A DNA stretch of 64,000 bases from Acidimicrobiaceae bacterium (GTDB taxonomy: Bacteria > Actinomycetota > Acidimicrobiia > Acidimicrobiales > RAAP-2), in the NCBI GenBank assembly GCA_003132205.1, contig PKWY01000044.1:5536-69535 (forward strand). Direction: 5' to 3'. A program made the position numbers and the translations under genes. A model generated the notes under the pieces. That model searched no databases, was not told the DNA's origin, and worked only from the letters and a program-made list of their open reading frames with translations. This document shows, piece by piece, positions 39,020 to 48,314 of the stretch (position 1 is the stretch's first letter; each line of letters begins with the position of its first letter).

Positions 39020-39613
39020 TTACAGAAGGAAGGGCACGATCGCCTTCACGCGCCTGCGGTATTCCAAGTATTGCGATGGAAATTGTTGGGACATGAGTCT
39101 CTCCTCGACGCGGATCTTGTAGCCAAACACCACGCCGATAAAAGCGAGAAGCACGATTCCGTAGGCTTCGCCATACAGAAGTACCGACCCGACAGCCATG
39201 AGAAGTATCCCGGAATAGATCGGATGGCGCACGAATCGGTAGGGGCCGCTCTGGATGAGTTGGTGGTCTTCCTTGAGCGTCACGACACCGCTCCAGTTCC
39301 TGCCGAGCGCCACCCGGGCCCAGACCGCGACGACCGTTCCGCCGCCCGTGAGCAGTACCGCTATTGCGCCGACCCATGGCGACCTCGCCCACAGCAAGCG
39401 GTGAATCCACGACGCGTGCCAGTAACTGTTGGTGATGACGATGGCGAGGTAGGCAACGAGCGCCACACCAACTGTCGCGCCCCGACGCTCGACTGTTCGC
39501 TTGGTTCGAAAGGCGAGCGCCAACCACAGAACGGCCAGTAGTACCCACAGTGCCTTGATGAGAATCACTTCGTCATTGATCACTTTGCCCATCATGACAG
39601 GTGCGGATTTCAT
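39020..39613 (-). CDS. isoprenylcysteine carboxylmethyltransferase family membrane protein
   Basis: GPYRFVRHPIYSGILLMAVGSVLLYGEAYG; RVEERLMSQQFPSQYLEYRRRV. Confidence 0.87.
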   Translation of the reverse strand: MKSAPVMMGKVINDEVILIKALWVLLAVLWLALAFRTKRTVERRGATVGVALVAYLAIVITNSYWHASWIHRLLWARSPWVGAIAVLLTGGGTVVAVWARVALGRNWSGVVTLKEDHQLIQSGPYRFVRHPIYSGILLMAVGSVLLYGEAYGIVLLAFIGVVFGYKIRVEERLMSQQFPSQYLEYRRRVKAIVPFLL

Positions 39614-39839
39614 GTTGACTCCTCGGCGCCTCTGGTCCAGGAATGCTTCGTCGACGAGGCGTGGCGGGTTCGTGAAATGGCGTGCAGGGTATCGGCCCGT
39701 TGCGCGCTCGATGAAACGCTGGAGGGGCCCGCTCGGTTACGCAGCGACCCGGTTCCGCGAGTGCGCAGGAGCGCCGAACGCGCCGCCATCGCACTCATCG
39801 AATCCGGCGCATGAACGAACGCTCGCGGGCAACTCGGCT

Positions 39840-40589
39840 TTAGGAGGCTCCACACTCGTCAGACCGGTGCTCGGCGCCGAGCACGGCTCCGCAGGTCGGA
39901 CAGAGGAGGTGAGCCCAGCACACGGGGTCGCCTCCCTCGATCTCCTCCTCCAGCTCCAGGAGCTGGCGCGGGTCTCGGACGATGAACTCGGCGCCGCCCG
40001 CCATCAACTCGTCGCGAGATCCGTATCCCCAGAGAACCCCGATCGGTACCAACCCGTGAAACTTCGCCGCGAGCACGTCGTACTCGCGATCGCCCACCAT
40101 CCAGATCTCGCGCATCTGCGTTGCTTGGAAGTGGGAAAGGACCTCCCCAACGATGTCTGTCTTCAAGGTCAACGTGCGATCCATGCTCGCGCCGGAGACC
40201 GTTTCGAAGTAGTGGCGCACCCCGAGCGAGTCCAGCATCTCATGCGCGAAATCAACTCGCTTCGAAGTGGCGACGCCCATTCGTACGCCGCTCCTGCTCA
40301 GCCCTTCGAGCATCTCGGCGACTCCGCCGTAGAGCTCGCAGAGCCGAACCCCGGTCTCGGCGTAGAAGTCCCGGTAGCGGTCGACGACCGCGGCGAGGTG
40401 CTGCTCATCGATTCCCAACTGCGCGAAGGAGTCCTCGAGCGGAGGCCCGATCAGACTCTTGAGCCGCTCGTCAGTGGGATTGAGCCCGAGTTCATCCAAC
40501 GTCGACCGGAACGACCTGAGGATGCCCATCTGGGAGTCCGCCAGGGTTCCATCGAGGTCGAAGATCGCAAAGACTGGAAGAGAAGTCAT
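39840..40589 (-). CDS. HAD family hydrolase (phosphoglycolate phosphatase-like) with Cys-rich tail
   Basis: FDLDGTLADSQMGI; GVATSKR; MVGDREYDVLAAK; tail CWAHLLCPTCGAVLGAEHRSDEC. Confidence 0.88.
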   Translation of the reverse strand: MTSLPVFAIFDLDGTLADSQMGILRSFRSTLDELGLNPTDERLKSLIGPPLEDSFAQLGIDEQHLAAVVDRYRDFYAETGVRLCELYGGVAEMLEGLSRSGVRMGVATSKRVDFAHEMLDSLGVRHYFETVSGASMDRTLTLKTDIVGEVLSHFQATQMREIWMVGDREYDVLAAKFHGLVPIGVLWGYGSRDELMAGGAEFIVRDPRQLLELEEEIEGGDPVCWAHLLCPTCGAVLGAEHRSDECGAS

Positions 40590-40660
40590 GCCACCATCAT
40601 TGCGCGACGCGGTCCCGCTCTGACGCCGAAGACGCTCTCATTGGATCTCAAAGCATTGAC

Positions 40661-41110
40661 TCACGAGCCACGGGCCACCGAAGCCAGCTGCTCTGCGATT
40701 ATTTCGCGATCCTCCTCGTCGGCGATACGCGCCACGAGCTTCTCGGCCTTCTCGCACCACTCCCGGCATTGGACCTGATCGCCGGCAGCGGCGAAGGCCC
40801 GCGCCATGCCCTCGGCGGTCGAAGCCACGAGCCAGTCAGAGGTTGAAGGCTCCTGCGCGGCGTCGTACGCGCGGCGAGCGAACCTCAGCGCGATGTCCGA
40901 CTCGCCCAGGGCTTGGGCGGCGCGCGAAACCATCCAATCGCTGGTGATCGCCTTCTCGCGTCCGCCGACGATAGCCCAGTGGTACCTCGAGGTGAAGGCC
41001 GCGGTCAGCAACTCGTCATCCTCTTCCGCGCTGCGACCCTGGGTCTCGAGCAACTCCCAGCAGCGGTTGTACGCAGCCGCCGCGATGCTTCGGTGTACGT
41101 CGGTTTCCAT
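40661..41110 (-). CDS. hypothetical protein, helical repeat-like
   Basis: 149 aa alpha-helical, TPR-like spacing. Confidence 0.6.
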   Translation of the reverse strand: METDVHRSIAAAAYNRCWELLETQGRSAEEDDELLTAAFTSRYHWAIVGGREKAITSDWMVSRAAQALGESDIALRFARRAYDAAQEPSTSDWLVASTAEGMARAFAAAGDQVQCREWCEKAEKLVARIADEEDREIIAEQLASVARGS

Positions 41111-41156
41111 GCTGAGAGACTACGAGATGAAGCGCGGAATCACCGAAGGAACACCC

Positions 41157-41846
41157 TCAGAGCCCGAGCAGGGCCGCCAGTTCATCGAGCACCTTTTCGA
41201 ACATGACGTTCGCGTTCTTCACCGACCCCACGTAGTGGCCGTACAACTCGAAGCTCAAGAAGCCGAAGATCATGTTCCACGCCATGAGCGCGCGAACGTA
41301 CATCTCCCTCGGAACATCGACGAGCACCTCTTCCAGGGCGTCGACCTCGAGGAATTGGTCGACGTCACGGGCCGCTTCGACGTTCAGCGGGAATGGATGG
41401 ACTCCCTGTGCGTTGGACAGGATCTTCGAGAGCACGCGCGGGACCCGGGTCGCCGCCTCGATCGTGGTGACGGGCGCCACGTAGTTGGGCACCGGCGTGC
41501 CGTAGATGAGGCTGTATTCGTGGGGATGACGCTTCGCCCACCTGCGAACGGCTCTCGCGGCGATTCGAAACCGGTCACCCGCACTCTCGGACGAGGCTTT
41601 GGCGTCAGCGCGCTCCACGCTGGCGCCGAGGTCGTTGTAGGCGTCGAAGATGAGCGCGGTCAATAGATCGTCGCGCGTGGCGAAGTATCGGTAGAGGGCC
41701 GACGACACCACTCTCATCTCGCGCGCGACCTCGCGCAGCGAGAGTCCGCTGACGCCCTTGCTCGCAATGAGCGCCCTCGACACCTTCTTGATGGTCGCGA
41801 TCTGAGCCGTTCGGGCCTCAGCGCGCGACAGATTCCTACCCGTCAC
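41157..41846 (-). CDS. TetR family transcriptional regulator
   Basis: IATIKKVSRALIASKGVSGLSLREVAREMRVVSSALYRYFATRDDLLTALIFDAY. Confidence 0.9.
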   Translation of the reverse strand: MTGRNLSRAEARTAQIATIKKVSRALIASKGVSGLSLREVAREMRVVSSALYRYFATRDDLLTALIFDAYNDLGASVERADAKASSESAGDRFRIAARAVRRWAKRHPHEYSLIYGTPVPNYVAPVTTIEAATRVPRVLSKILSNAQGVHPFPLNVEAARDVDQFLEVDALEEVLVDVPREMYVRALMAWNMIFGFLSFELYGHYVGSVKNANVMFEKVLDELAALLGL

Positions 41847-41885
41847 CCGGCCAGTATCGCACCATCGCGCGGCTCCGGCAATTAA

Positions 41886-41900
41886 GAGAGCGGTGCTCTT
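41886..41900. promoter_or_regulatory. putative TetR-type operator 1 GAGAGCGGTGCTCTT
   Basis: dyad GAGAGC-N3-GCTCTY in the divergent intergenic region. Confidence 0.6.
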
Positions 41901-41937
41901 GCAAGTCACGCCGCCCTATGCCATACTCGTTGAAAGC

Positions 41938-41952
41938 GAGAGCGATGCTCTC
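41938..41952. promoter_or_regulatory. putative TetR-type operator 2 GAGAGCGATGCTCTC
   Basis: perfect 6+3+6 dyad, near-identical to operator 1, 52 bp away. Confidence 0.65.
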
Positions 41953-41969
41953 TCAAGAAATGAGGTCAC

Positions 41970-42887
41970 ATGTCCGAGTACCTAGTGGTCGGAGCAGGTT
42001 CCATCGGCAGCGCGGTCGCCGCTCGCCTGGCGGCGCAGGGGCACACCGTCACCGTGGCGTCGCGGCGCGCAAGGGGGCCCGAGCACGAGCTCGTCACCCG
42101 CATCGGCGCCGACGCCTCGGACGCGCAACGCCTCGGCGAACTGGCCACTGGCTGCGACGCGATCTTCAACTGTCTGAACCCCCAGTACCACCGCTGGCTC
42201 ACCGACTGGCCACCCATGGCGAACGCGCTGCTCGCGAGCGCGGAGAAATCGCAAGCAGTCCTCGTCACCCTGAGCAACCTCTACCCCTACGGGCCGCCAA
42301 CTGGTCCCATGACCCCCGAGTCACCGTTTCTCGCGAAGTTCGAAAAGGCACTGGTTCGCGCCACGATGTGGCAGGACGCCCTCGATGCGCACAACACCGG
42401 CCGCATTCGCGCCACCGAAGTGAGGGCGTCCGACTTCCTTGGCGCGCGCGACCAGAGCATGCTCGGCGACCGGATCATCCCGCGGGTCCTGCAGGGGAAG
42501 TCCTGCCGGGTCATCGGTGAACCCGACGTGCTCCACAGTTGGACGTTCACCGATGACGTGGCAAGAACGCTGATCACCTGCGCGCAGGTTCCGAGCGCGT
42601 GGGGTCGCGCGTGGCACGTACCCACCAATCCCCCGAGGACCCAGCGCGAAGCCATCAACGACGTCGCCGACGTCGCCGGCTGCCATCACGTGAAGGTCGC
42701 GGGCATGCCGAGGGCGGCAATCCGCCTCTTCGGACTGGTCAACCCGACAGTTCGCGAGCTTCCAAAGACCATGTACCAGTTCACGATGCCCTTCGTCATC
42801 GACGACCAAGCGACGCGCACCGAGTTCGGACTCGAGCCAACGCCGTGGCGAGACGGCCTGGACGCGATCGTCCGAAGCTACCGGTAA
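41970..42887 (+). CDS. NAD(P)-dependent epimerase/reductase
   Basis: YLVVGAGSIGSAVAARLAAQGHTVTVASRR; LSNLYPYGPPTGPMTPES. Confidence 0.85.
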   Translation: MSEYLVVGAGSIGSAVAARLAAQGHTVTVASRRARGPEHELVTRIGADASDAQRLGELATGCDAIFNCLNPQYHRWLTDWPPMANALLASAEKSQAVLVTLSNLYPYGPPTGPMTPESPFLAKFEKALVRATMWQDALDAHNTGRIRATEVRASDFLGARDQSMLGDRIIPRVLQGKSCRVIGEPDVLHSWTFTDDVARTLITCAQVPSAWGRAWHVPTNPPRTQREAINDVADVAGCHHVKVAGMPRAAIRLFGLVNPTVRELPKTMYQFTMPFVIDDQATRTEFGLEPTPWRDGLDAIVRSYR

Positions 42888-42901
42888 CGGCCTTCTAATC
42901 G

Positions 42902-43711
42902 CTAACGCCTGGCGAGAACCTCGACGTTGACCACGATGAAGACGCCGTCTTCATCGTCCGACCAATCGATGAACGCGTTCGATATCGCCTGGAGCTCGTC
43001 GCTGGTGGTGAACCCGTACGAGAGAGCCTGCTTGGCGAAATCACTGTAAAGGACCCGGTCGGCCCAGATCTGACCCCACCATCGGCGTTCTTCCACCGTG
43101 AAGTACGTCCAATTGGACGACGAGACTTCGAGCGAACGAAAGCCGGCTTCTCTCACCCAGCTAGGAAGATGACGTCCCGCGTCCGCCTCGGCGCCATTGG
43201 CGCGAGTCACCTGGTGGTAGATCTCCATCCACCTGGTCAGCCGCTCATCGGCGGGCGACCAGGCGAACGCGGCGAAGTCCGCGTCACGAACGGCGAGAAG
43301 CCCGGTTTCGCGAAGCACACGACGCATTTCTCGCAGCGCCATGACTGGATCGCCCAGATGCTGGAGGACCTGATGGGCGTACACGACGTCGAAGCTCGAG
43401 TCCTCGAAGGACAGCCCGTGCACATTGCCCACATTGAAGTTGAGGTTGTCGAGGCCCTGGTCCTGATGAATCGACCGAGCCGCCTCGATGACGTCGGAAG
43501 AAATATCGATCGCCTCCACTAGGCCCGGTGCCACGAGTCTCGCGAGGTCGGCGCTGATCGTCCCGGGCCCGCAACCGACGTCCAGAAGTTGAAGACCGGG
43601 TTCCAGACGACCCAGAAGGAATCCGGCGGAGTTCTCGGCGGTCCTCCACCGATGGCTTCGTAGCACCGATTCATGGTGCCCGTGCGTGTACTGATCGTTC
43701 TGCGAGTTCAT
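42902..43711 (-). CDS. class I SAM-dependent methyltransferase
   Basis: LLDVGCGPGTISADLARLVAPG; FDVVYAHQVLQHLGDPVMALREMRRVLRETG. Confidence 0.92.
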   Translation of the reverse strand: MNSQNDQYTHGHHESVLRSHRWRTAENSAGFLLGRLEPGLQLLDVGCGPGTISADLARLVAPGLVEAIDISSDVIEAARSIHQDQGLDNLNFNVGNVHGLSFEDSSFDVVYAHQVLQHLGDPVMALREMRRVLRETGLLAVRDADFAAFAWSPADERLTRWMEIYHQVTRANGAEADAGRHLPSWVREAGFRSLEVSSSNWTYFTVEERRWWGQIWADRVLYSDFAKQALSYGFTTSDELQAISNAFIDWSDDEDGVFIVVNVEVLARR

Positions 43712-44127
43712 GCTTCCTCGTTGAGCCATCGTGCGAGCACCGTGGTCTGGGCGTCCTCGTACCCGAGTCGTCGGTAGAAACTAGCAACCTGTTCGTTCGT
43801 GTTTCGAACCATCAACTGCACTTTCACCGCTCCACAACTGCGAAGCCAGTTCTCGCCTGCGTTCACGAGGGCTCTCCCGAGACCTTCCCCGCGATACCCC
43901 CTCGCGACCGCGAGGTAGTACATCCAACCTCGGTGCCCATCGTCGCCCACCATGACAGTTCCCACGAGTTCCCCGTCGGTGAATGCACCCAGTACCCCAG
44001 AGTTCTCGCCTTTCAGCGCTCGCCGGAAATCCTCATCCGGATCATTCCACGGTCGGGTGAGGTCCGCTTCGCTCCAGATGGCGGTGGCGTTCGCCAAGGC
44101 GGTGTGGTCGAGCTCTTCGATCTTCAT
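43708..44127 (-). CDS. GNAT family N-acetyltransferase
   Basis: YLAVARGYRGEGLGRALVNAGENWLRSCGAVKVQLMVRNTNEQVASFYRRLGY. Confidence 0.9.
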   Translation of the reverse strand: MKIEELDHTALANATAIWSEADLTRPWNDPDEDFRRALKGENSGVLGAFTDGELVGTVMVGDDGHRGWMYYLAVARGYRGEGLGRALVNAGENWLRSCGAVKVQLMVRNTNEQVASFYRRLGYEDAQTTVLARWLNEEA

Positions 44128-44241
44128 CACGACATCGTAGGTGTTGAAGGATTCCACGGATCTGGAGTCGTTGCGTCTTCGTCGCCAAGCATGTGGGCGA
44201 AATCTAACTCCCACCTGCTGTCAAGTTTATTTGACAGTTGA

Positions 44242-44269
44242 CATGTTGTCAATTACAATTGACAACATG
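44242..44269. promoter_or_regulatory. perfect 13+2+13 palindrome overlapping HTH gene start codon
   Basis: CATGTTGTCAATT-AC-AATTGACAACATG; ATG of the downstream gene at 44267-44269; extra TTGACA half-sites upstream. Confidence 0.75.
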
Positions 44270-44479
44270 AAAGACTCTGAAATCAATGACTCGGTTCATG
44301 CGATCGACCCCGCCCAGGGGTTGCGTGCCTCGCAGGCTCTCCATGGGTTGGGAGAGCGGGTTGAAACGAGATACGTGGCCCTCGCGCGTGAACAGGGGTG
44401 GTCCTGGCAGCAAGTTGGTAATGCACTCGGACTCACGCGCCAGTCGGTTCATCTCAAGCACGGAAAGGATGCAAAGTGA
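44267..44479 (+). CDS. small HTH protein
   Basis: LAREQGWSWQQVGNALGLTRQSVHLKH helix-turn-helix; 70 aa; overlaps next ORF. Confidence 0.7.
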   Translation: MKDSEINDSVHAIDPAQGLRASQALHGLGERVETRYVALAREQGWSWQQVGNALGLTRQSVHLKHGKDAK

Positions 44480-44982
44480 CTGCCACCCAGAAGACACCCG
44501 AGGCCTATCACCCTTGGGCCACCTACGTCGCAGCGTGCGAGGAAGCGCGACGGCGCGGAGACCGCCGCGTCGGTACCGAACACCTGCTACTCGCGTTGCT
44601 GCGAGACCCGTCAATCGAAGCGGCGCTCAACGTCAGCAACGACGAGGCACGCTCGAAGCTCATTGCGCTCGATGACGAGGCGTTGCTCGCCGTTGGCATG
44701 CCCCGCGAGGTCAGTTCGCCTCTGCTGTCAGAACGTCCGCTCCCCGCGCGGCCCACTATCAAGAACGTGATGAAGAATCGCATCAAGTTGACGCCGGCGG
44801 CGAAGAGAGCCATGCAGGATGCCGGCAAGCCCATGCGTCGGGGAAGGCGAATCTCACCCCAGCAGGTTCTCCTGGCCTTGCTCGAGGGTCGACCGCCGGA
44901 CCCGGCCGCAACGCTCCTCGAAGCCCTCGGGATAGACACCGTCAATGTTCGAGAGCGCCTCGAAGAGGGGCTTACGTCCTGA
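44476..44982 (+). CDS. Clp N-terminal (Clp-N repeat) domain protein, no AAA+ domain
   Basis: GTEHLLLALLRDPSIEAALNV...LTPAAKRAMQDAG...ISPQQVLLALLEGRPPDPAATLLEALGID. Confidence 0.8.
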   Translation: MTATQKTPEAYHPWATYVAACEEARRRGDRRVGTEHLLLALLRDPSIEAALNVSNDEARSKLIALDDEALLAVGMPREVSSPLLSERPLPARPTIKNVMKNRIKLTPAAKRAMQDAGKPMRRGRRISPQQVLLALLEGRPPDPAATLLEALGIDTVNVRERLEEGLTS

Positions 44983-45001
44983 ACCTTGGGTTGGTCGACT
45001 G

Positions 45002-45588
45002 CTACGGACGGAATCGCTCGTACTCCATTCGCCGGGCCACCTGGTCGGCCAAGTCGCGCGAGAACTCCCGTTCGACAACCCAAAGCGCCAAGTCGATGCC
45101 GCTCGTCACTCCACCGCTCGTCACGAGGTCGCCGTCATCGACCACCCTCTCGTCGACCACCTTGACCCCGAGGTCGCACAGGTCGACTTGCGCAGACCTG
45201 TGCGTGCCCGCCCGGCGACCCTCGACCAGGCTCGCGTGAGCCAGCACCAACGTCCCGGTGCAGACGCCGCCGATCAACGAACACGTCGAGCGCGACGCTC
45301 GGAGAAGCGGCAGCCAGTCCCCCCGCTGGACCTCGCCCCAGGCGCCTATTTCGTTTCTCGCCGCCCGTCCCCCTCCGGGACAATCAATACGTCCGCTTCC
45401 CCGGGTTCGAAGACACCGTCGGGGCGAAACCTGAGGCCGTAGGCCGCGCGAATCTCCGAGGTCGGAACCCGCGAAACAAGTCGGGCATCGATCCGGCCGC
45501 CGAGGTTCGCCGCCGAGCGGAACACCTCGTGGGGCCCGATGACGTCGAGCTCGTCAACTCCATCGAACATCGTAATGTCAATGCGCAT
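45002..45588 (-). pseudogene. DJ-1/PfpI family protein, single frameshift
   Basis: MRIDITMFDGVDELDVIGPHEVFRSA...DVLIVP // frameshift near 45375 // GAWGEVQRGDWLPLLRASRSTCSLIGGVCTGTLVLAHASLVEG. Confidence 0.8.
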
Positions 45589-45707
45589 CCCTTCACGGTA
45601 GCAACGGCCCTTTCAACGCCTCGGCAGTTTCGCAGTCCTCGTGATCTTCGTCCTTCCCCCGACAGGGCCCTCTTTCGCGGCGGGCCACCCTTTGCTAAGA
45701 AGAGTCC

Positions 45708-46070
45708 ATGAGTGAATCCCTCGAAGGCCTCCGGACGGTCATCTATCCGAGCGAAAACCCCGACCAGTCGAAATCGTGGTGGTCCTCGTTTCTCGGCATT
45801 GAACCGTATTTCGACCAGCCCTTCTACGTGGGGTATTCGGTGGGCGGCTACGAGCTCGGGCTTCTTCCCGCCGCTGACCAGTCTGATGGGGCGCTCGCGT
45901 ACTGGGGCGTCGCGGACGTCCAGAAGGCCATCGACACCGCCCTCGCTTCTGGGGCTTCCGAGCATTCGCCCGCTGCGGACGTTGGTGACGGGATCGTGAC
46001 CGGGTCCGTGCGCACTCCCGATGGTTCAGTTCTTGGCTTCATCTTCAATCCGCACTTCGCACTCGATTGA
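45708..46070 (+). CDS. VOC/glyoxalase family protein
   Basis: TVIYPSENPDQSKSWWSSFLGIEPYFDQPFYVGYSVGGYELGL. Confidence 0.85.
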   Translation: MSESLEGLRTVIYPSENPDQSKSWWSSFLGIEPYFDQPFYVGYSVGGYELGLLPAADQSDGALAYWGVADVQKAIDTALASGASEHSPAADVGDGIVTGSVRTPDGSVLGFIFNPHFALD

Positions 46071-46089
46071 GAGGCGCTGACGGCAGTTG

Positions 46090-46236
46090 CTAGTGGACCA
46101 TGGCCGCGACGATCAGAATGATCACGGTCGGAATCAGCACCAGCAGCCAGCCCTGCCAGGTCTGGGGCCGCACGCCGTAACCAATCCTTTTCGGACCGAA
46201 CCAACCGCGCCTCTTGTCGTCATTCTCCACAATCAC
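46090..46236 (-). CDS. 48-aa small membrane protein (not in ORF track)
   Basis: VIVENDDKRRGWFGPKRIGYGVRPQTWQGWLLVLIPTVIILIVAAMVH; single TM. Confidence 0.65.
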   Translation of the reverse strand: MIVENDDKRRGWFGPKRIGYGVRPQTWQGWLLVLIPTVIILIVAAMVH

Positions 46237-46461
46237 GGATCCACTTCCTTTGCGACGGCGCCTTCATTCATGATGCCACGATCTCACCGGTATTCCCTGA
46301 GCCTCGATGTCCTTGGCCTCGATGCCTCTTCGCATCTTGTCCTCGGCGTGGTGGCCGGGATTCATGCAACCTCTGGAAGTCATCGTGCCCTGCTGGTGAA
46401 GAGCTGGGTCACGATTCGACGATCCGTCATTTAAGTTCGGGTCCATCACAGAGGGGGATCC

Positions 46462-47250
46462 ATGCGCGTACTCATCACCGGCGCCGGACGCGCCATTGGC
46501 GCCGCCACCGCCACTGAACTCGCCCATGCGGGCCACGAAGTCATAGCCACCGCACGGGACGTTTCACTGCTCGATTCACTCGACGTCGCGATGCGGCTCA
46601 GGCTCGACGTGACCAGTGAGGCGTCCATTGGCGAGGCCCTGTCGAGCGCGGGCGAACTCGACGCCATTGTCAACAATGCCGCGAGCCACGGACAGGGGCC
46701 GCTCGAGGACTACCCCTTCGACCGGTTGCGCGAGGTCTTCGAGGCGAACGCCTTCGGGCCCGTTCGACTGTTGCAGCACGTCCTTCCGTCGTGGCGGGTG
46801 AGGGGCCACGGCGTCATCGTCAACGTCAGTTCGGTGCAGGGTCGAGTTTCCTCCCCGCTCGAAGGCGTGTACTCGGGCTCCAAGTACGCGCTCGAAGCCT
46901 TCTCCGAGGCGCTGCACTACGAGGTTCGCCACTTTGGAATCCGAACGGTGATCATCGAGCCCGGATACATAGCGCCGGGAATGAAGCCGGTGCCAGCGCG
47001 TGAACGCAATCCCGCCTACGAGGGTCTCTGGAACGACTGGGAGGGTACCGACGCCAAGCTGAACGGACCGGCTGGTCGACCTGGTCCCGAGCTCGTTGGA
47101 CGGGCAATACTTCGCGCCATCGAGGATGATTCCACCCCGCTGCGCGTTCCCGTCGGAGCCGATGCCGAATTAATCTTGACCACGCGCAGTCAGTTGAGCG
47201 ACGGCGAGTTCGAAGCGACCATGCGCCAGGCCCTCGGCCTCACGTGGTGA
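46462..47250 (+). CDS. SDR family oxidoreductase
   Basis: VLITGAGRAIGAATATELAHAG; NNAASHGQGP; YSGSKYALEAFSEAL. Confidence 0.92.
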   Translation: MRVLITGAGRAIGAATATELAHAGHEVIATARDVSLLDSLDVAMRLRLDVTSEASIGEALSSAGELDAIVNNAASHGQGPLEDYPFDRLREVFEANAFGPVRLLQHVLPSWRVRGHGVIVNVSSVQGRVSSPLEGVYSGSKYALEAFSEALHYEVRHFGIRTVIIEPGYIAPGMKPVPARERNPAYEGLWNDWEGTDAKLNGPAGRPGPELVGRAILRAIEDDSTPLRVPVGADAELILTTRSQLSDGEFEATMRQALGLTW

Positions 47251-47271
47251 GCTGACGGCTGATCGCGCCGA

Positions 47272-48186
47272 TCAGTAGCCGAGCTCGAGGTCAACGACGC
47301 CAACCAGCTGTTCGCCGCGGAGATAGCGGCGCAGGTTCGAGACGAACAACTCCATTGCCCCGGTGAGGAATGGGATCCCCGTCCACGACGCGTGCGGAGT
47401 GAGTAACACCTTTTCGTGAGAGTAGAGCCAATGCCCCGCGGGGAGCGGCTCTGGCACGCAGACGTCCAGGGACGCCCGGGCGATCCGGCCGTCGTCGAGA
47501 GCGACCCGCAGCGCATCTTGGTCAATGAGCGATCCGCGCGCGATGTTGACGAGGTGCAGTCCGGGCTTCGCCAGAGCCAGCGTTTCCTCGTTCAAGATGT
47601 TCACCGTGGTGCTCGTCGCTGGAACGCAGAGCACCAGATGATCGACGTCGGGGAGCATCTCCTCGATGCGGCCGACGAGCTGCACGCCAGGATTCTCGCT
47701 CGGGGTGTTCGAGCGCCGCATCGCGACGACCCGCATGTCGAATGCCTGGGCCAGGCGGGCCACCCTCTGGCCGATGCCGCCGAAGCCCACCAGGCCCAAC
47801 TTCTGGCCTGACAGGCACAGCGTTCGTTGGAAGTTCCAGATCTCGGGCGCCTCCTTGATCCAGAGTTCCGGAAAACGGCGGCTGTGGGCGAGCATCGTCG
47901 CCATGACGTACTCGGATATGGGCACCGCCCCAGCGCCCTTCGCGCACGTGACGATCGGAGCCTGCAGGAGAGCCGGATTGACGTGATCGATCCCGGTTCC
48001 GGCGAGCTGGATCCAGGCGACCCCGGAGATGGCGGCGTCGATGGACTTCTGATCGAAGCCCGAGAAGAGAATCGCGTCGGGCGGGATCGGCCCCTCGTAC
48101 GTCGCCAGGTCCACGACATCGACCTCGGGGAACTCAGTGCGAAGGCGCTCAACGCATTGGCTCACGCCACAGAGCACGGTCGTCAT
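47272..48186 (-). CDS. D-2-hydroxyacid dehydrogenase family
   Basis: LGLVGFGGIGQRVARLAQAFDMRVVAMRR; NIARGSLIDQDAL; LTPHASWTG. Confidence 0.92.
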   Translation of the reverse strand: MTTVLCGVSQCVERLRTEFPEVDVVDLATYEGPIPPDAILFSGFDQKSIDAAISGVAWIQLAGTGIDHVNPALLQAPIVTCAKGAGAVPISEYVMATMLAHSRRFPELWIKEAPEIWNFQRTLCLSGQKLGLVGFGGIGQRVARLAQAFDMRVVAMRRSNTPSENPGVQLVGRIEEMLPDVDHLVLCVPATSTTVNILNEETLALAKPGLHLVNIARGSLIDQDALRVALDDGRIARASLDVCVPEPLPAGHWLYSHEKVLLTPHASWTGIPFLTGAMELFVSNLRRYLRGEQLVGVVDLELGY

Positions 48187-48314
48187 CGGGTCCTCCAGTC
48201 GCGGGAGGGAAGATCCTCTCGCCAGGTTTCGCTCACCGACTTTAACGTGGCGCGATCACCACGGATCCGGCCATCAACGCATCTCCCCCGGCTCGGGCGC
48301 CAGGCGGCCGGCCG

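Noticed and set aside
46264-46536. 90-aa minus ORF (MARMGEFSGGGGANGASG...)
   Set aside because: Overlaps the start of the well-supported SDR gene and is low complexity.
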